Below, one piece after another: positions 62,838 to 64,000 of a DNA stretch of 64,000 nt; position 1 is the stretch's first letter, and each line of letters begins with the position of its first letter. The notes under the pieces are model-generated. The model searched no databases, had not been told where the DNA came from, and saw only the letters and a program-made list of their open reading frames with translations. Made by a program: the position numbers and the translations under genes. This DNA is from Maribacter thermophilus (GTDB taxonomy: Bacteria > Bacteroidota > Bacteroidia > Flavobacteriales > Flavobacteriaceae): positions 2,005,319-2,069,318 of the forward strand of contig NZ_LDAS01000001.1 in the NCBI RefSeq assembly GCF_001020565.1, given 5' to 3'.

Positions 62838-62955
62838 CCAATTGTTTTTCAAATATTTACAAAAAAATACTCGCGTATTTTCCTCAGGTTCGTTCCATTT
62901 TCAGTAAGTTAGTTGCTGAAACACGCAACTATCCTTACACAAGAACGTTGTAGCA
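62814..62955 (+). repeat. Cassette junction overlapping a gene end
   Basis: Starts GTTGCCAACACCGCTATTAACTAACC, within the last codons of the esterase-like gene. It ends CTTACACAAGAACGTTGTAGCAA. Inverted pairs are TTGCxAACA / CGTTGTAGCAA and an AACACGCAACTA segment. Confidence 0.6.
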
Positions 62956-62975
62956 AATTTTAAAAAGGAGATTTT

Positions 62976-63653
62976 TTGAATATATTTAGACAATTATTGA
63001 AATTAGCCAAATCTGGTTTTCTTGAAAGAAAGAAAAGGACTTTAAAGCAGTCTTTGTTATTTTCAATTAAGTTATTTTTAATATTATTCCTTTTCAAAAT
63101 TTCATTTTTAACCATAGCAAAATTAATTGATGTTCCGACTGTCTCTCAAAACTTCGAAATGGACAGCTAATCTGGAATCTATCAGTTCTTAATTTTAGCC
63201 TTATTATTTCCAATTTTTGAGGAGTTAACGTTTAGAAATAGTTTAAAATTTACAAAATGGAACTTTATTCTGATGTGCGCTGGTTTAACTTATTTCGTCC
63301 TGAAATTATTATTTAAACTTGATTGGACCATTTCTCTTATTAGTGCTGTACTAACAACTACAATTTTATTAGTTATATTAAAAAAACAAATCCTAGAAGA
63401 ATTAACTGAATACCGGAAAAATAACAGATTGACCGTATTCTGTACTCTATTAATTAGTTTTTCGGCTTTACATATCACGAATTACGAATTGAATCTTTCG
63501 ACCTTACTTTATTTTCCAATTCTAGCTCTACCTCATTTGTCAAGCGGATTTATTTTTAGCCTTGCACGTCTCGAATCGGGGATTATTTTTTCTATTGGTT
63601 TACATATATTAAATAATGCTTTGTTTGCATTTCCTCTCCTGTTCGTGAATTAA
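62976..63653 (+). pseudogene. CPBP-family intramembrane protease gene with an in-frame stop
   Basis: A TTG start with a clear AGGAG ribosome binding site 8 bp upstream (unusual in this phylum) begins MNIFRQLLKLAKSGF. The frame runs to TAA at 63168-63170 and, in the same frame, continues to 63653. After the stop come the CPBP glutamates in IFEELTFRNSL (motif EExxxR) and membrane helices ending LESGIIFSIGLHILNNALF (motif with His and Asn). The gene is therefore broken by a single stop codon, or the base call is wrong. Confidence 0.7.
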
Positions 63654-63655
63654 AA

Positions 63656-63899
63656 CTTGCCACAACAAAACTCACAAACAATACGGGCTCAGGTTTTAAA
63701 CGCCAAGTTCTGTGTATATTCATGATGTCGCTAAATTGAAAATTATGCGTCAGCGAAATATTCAAAATTAGCTTTGGACAAAAAAGAAAAAGCAAAACCA
63801 AAAGCTTTAGCTACGTGCAGAGACGGAAACAGGCCAGCGTGCCTACTCGCCCACTGCCTCGAAGATGGCGTACCTTCGCACTGCACTTAGGTACTGTGT
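63656..63899 (+). repeat. Cassette junction near the window edge
   Basis: Opens TTGCCACAACAAAACTCACAAACAATACGGGC. The middle is nearly identical to 60682 (GTCGCTAAATTGAAAATTATGCG), then AAAGCTTTAGCTACGTGCAGAGACGG and GGCCAGCGTGCCTACTCGCCC as at 50651. The 3' end TTAGGTACTGTGTC lacks the usual GTT, so the right limit is uncertain. Confidence 0.75.
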
Positions 63900-63964
63900 C
63901 AAAAAACAAATTTTTTCTTTAATAATTTTAGGAAACAGGTTGATTTATCAAGTTGTTATCCTGT

Positions 63965-63998
63965 GCAGCAAAGGCTTCATGCTTTTGCTGCTTTTTTA
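63965..63998 (+). terminator. Rho-independent terminator
   Basis: Stem GCAGCAAA/TTTGCTGC is followed by a T-rich tract, at the right edge after the last junction. Confidence 0.65.
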
Positions 63999-64000
63999 TT

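Noticed and set aside
42186..63899. CRISPR array
   Set aside because: The repeats are long, inverted, variable and separated by genes; no regular short spacers and no cas genes.

Overview
The window reads as chromosome of a marine flavobacterium (Bacteroidota, Flavobacteriaceae; a Zobellia- or Maribacter-like organism is my guess). The evidence is the tmRNA tag GENNYALAA, promoters of the TTG-N19-TAnnTTTG type, signal peptides ending in AQ, many lipoproteins, a TonB receptor cluster, and families typical of the phylum. No rRNA operon, ordinary tRNA or CRISPR array was seen.

Layout. 1-4.9 kb: envelope lipoproteins, an outer-membrane barrel, an AraC regulator and a cupin. 5.0-8.8 kb: a small AT-rich accessory array carrying a KAP P-loop NTPase. 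8.8-17 kb: an Lrp regulator divergent from a histidine decarboxylase, several small envelope genes, an amine oxidase, and a Fur-family repressor divergent from a flavoprotein/methyltransferase operon. 17-31.7 kb: core-like chromosome with an amidohydrolase, a TetR-controlled thiol-redox group (AhpD-like, DsbA/FrnE, peroxiredoxin, HAD), an aquaporin, a YdjC-type deacetylase, a glucokinase, TypA and KdsA. 31.7-38.5 kb: a ferric-siderophore uptake cluster (AraC regulator, TonB receptor, DUF4198, two small membrane proteins, PepSY reductase-like protein). 38.5-41.9 kb: a PHP phosphoesterase, a lysine/alanine-dehydrogenase-like enzyme and ssrA.

From about 42 kb to the end the character changes. 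Genes become AT-rich, mostly share the + orientation, and are mostly of unknown, secreted or defence-related function. Most are separated by 60-290 bp imperfect inverted repeats. These open with a box resembling TGTGCxxAACA just after the stop codon and close with ACCGTTnnGCACA just before the next start. This is integron-cassette architecture, but no integrase lies in the window and most boxes do not fit the canonical attC consensus. The array holds a complete retron (promoter, msr/msd-like ncRNA, 78-aa protein, XRE protein, reverse transcriptase), an SMI1-like protein, a TrkH/KtrB transporter, an LRR lipoprotein, a DUF6090 protein, a DUF1330 protein, an erythromycin-esterase-like protein, a broken CPBP protease, and a duplicated cassette (51.8 and 60.9 kb).

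An IS110-family element has inserted inside one junction repeat. Uninterrupted copies of the same repeat elsewhere in the array let its ends be placed to within about 5 bp. Between 55 and 59.6 kb is a block without clear junction repeats (HxlR regulator, esterase, DUF4291 and unknown genes). All functional calls come from reading the sequence and family knowledge; no searches were run.
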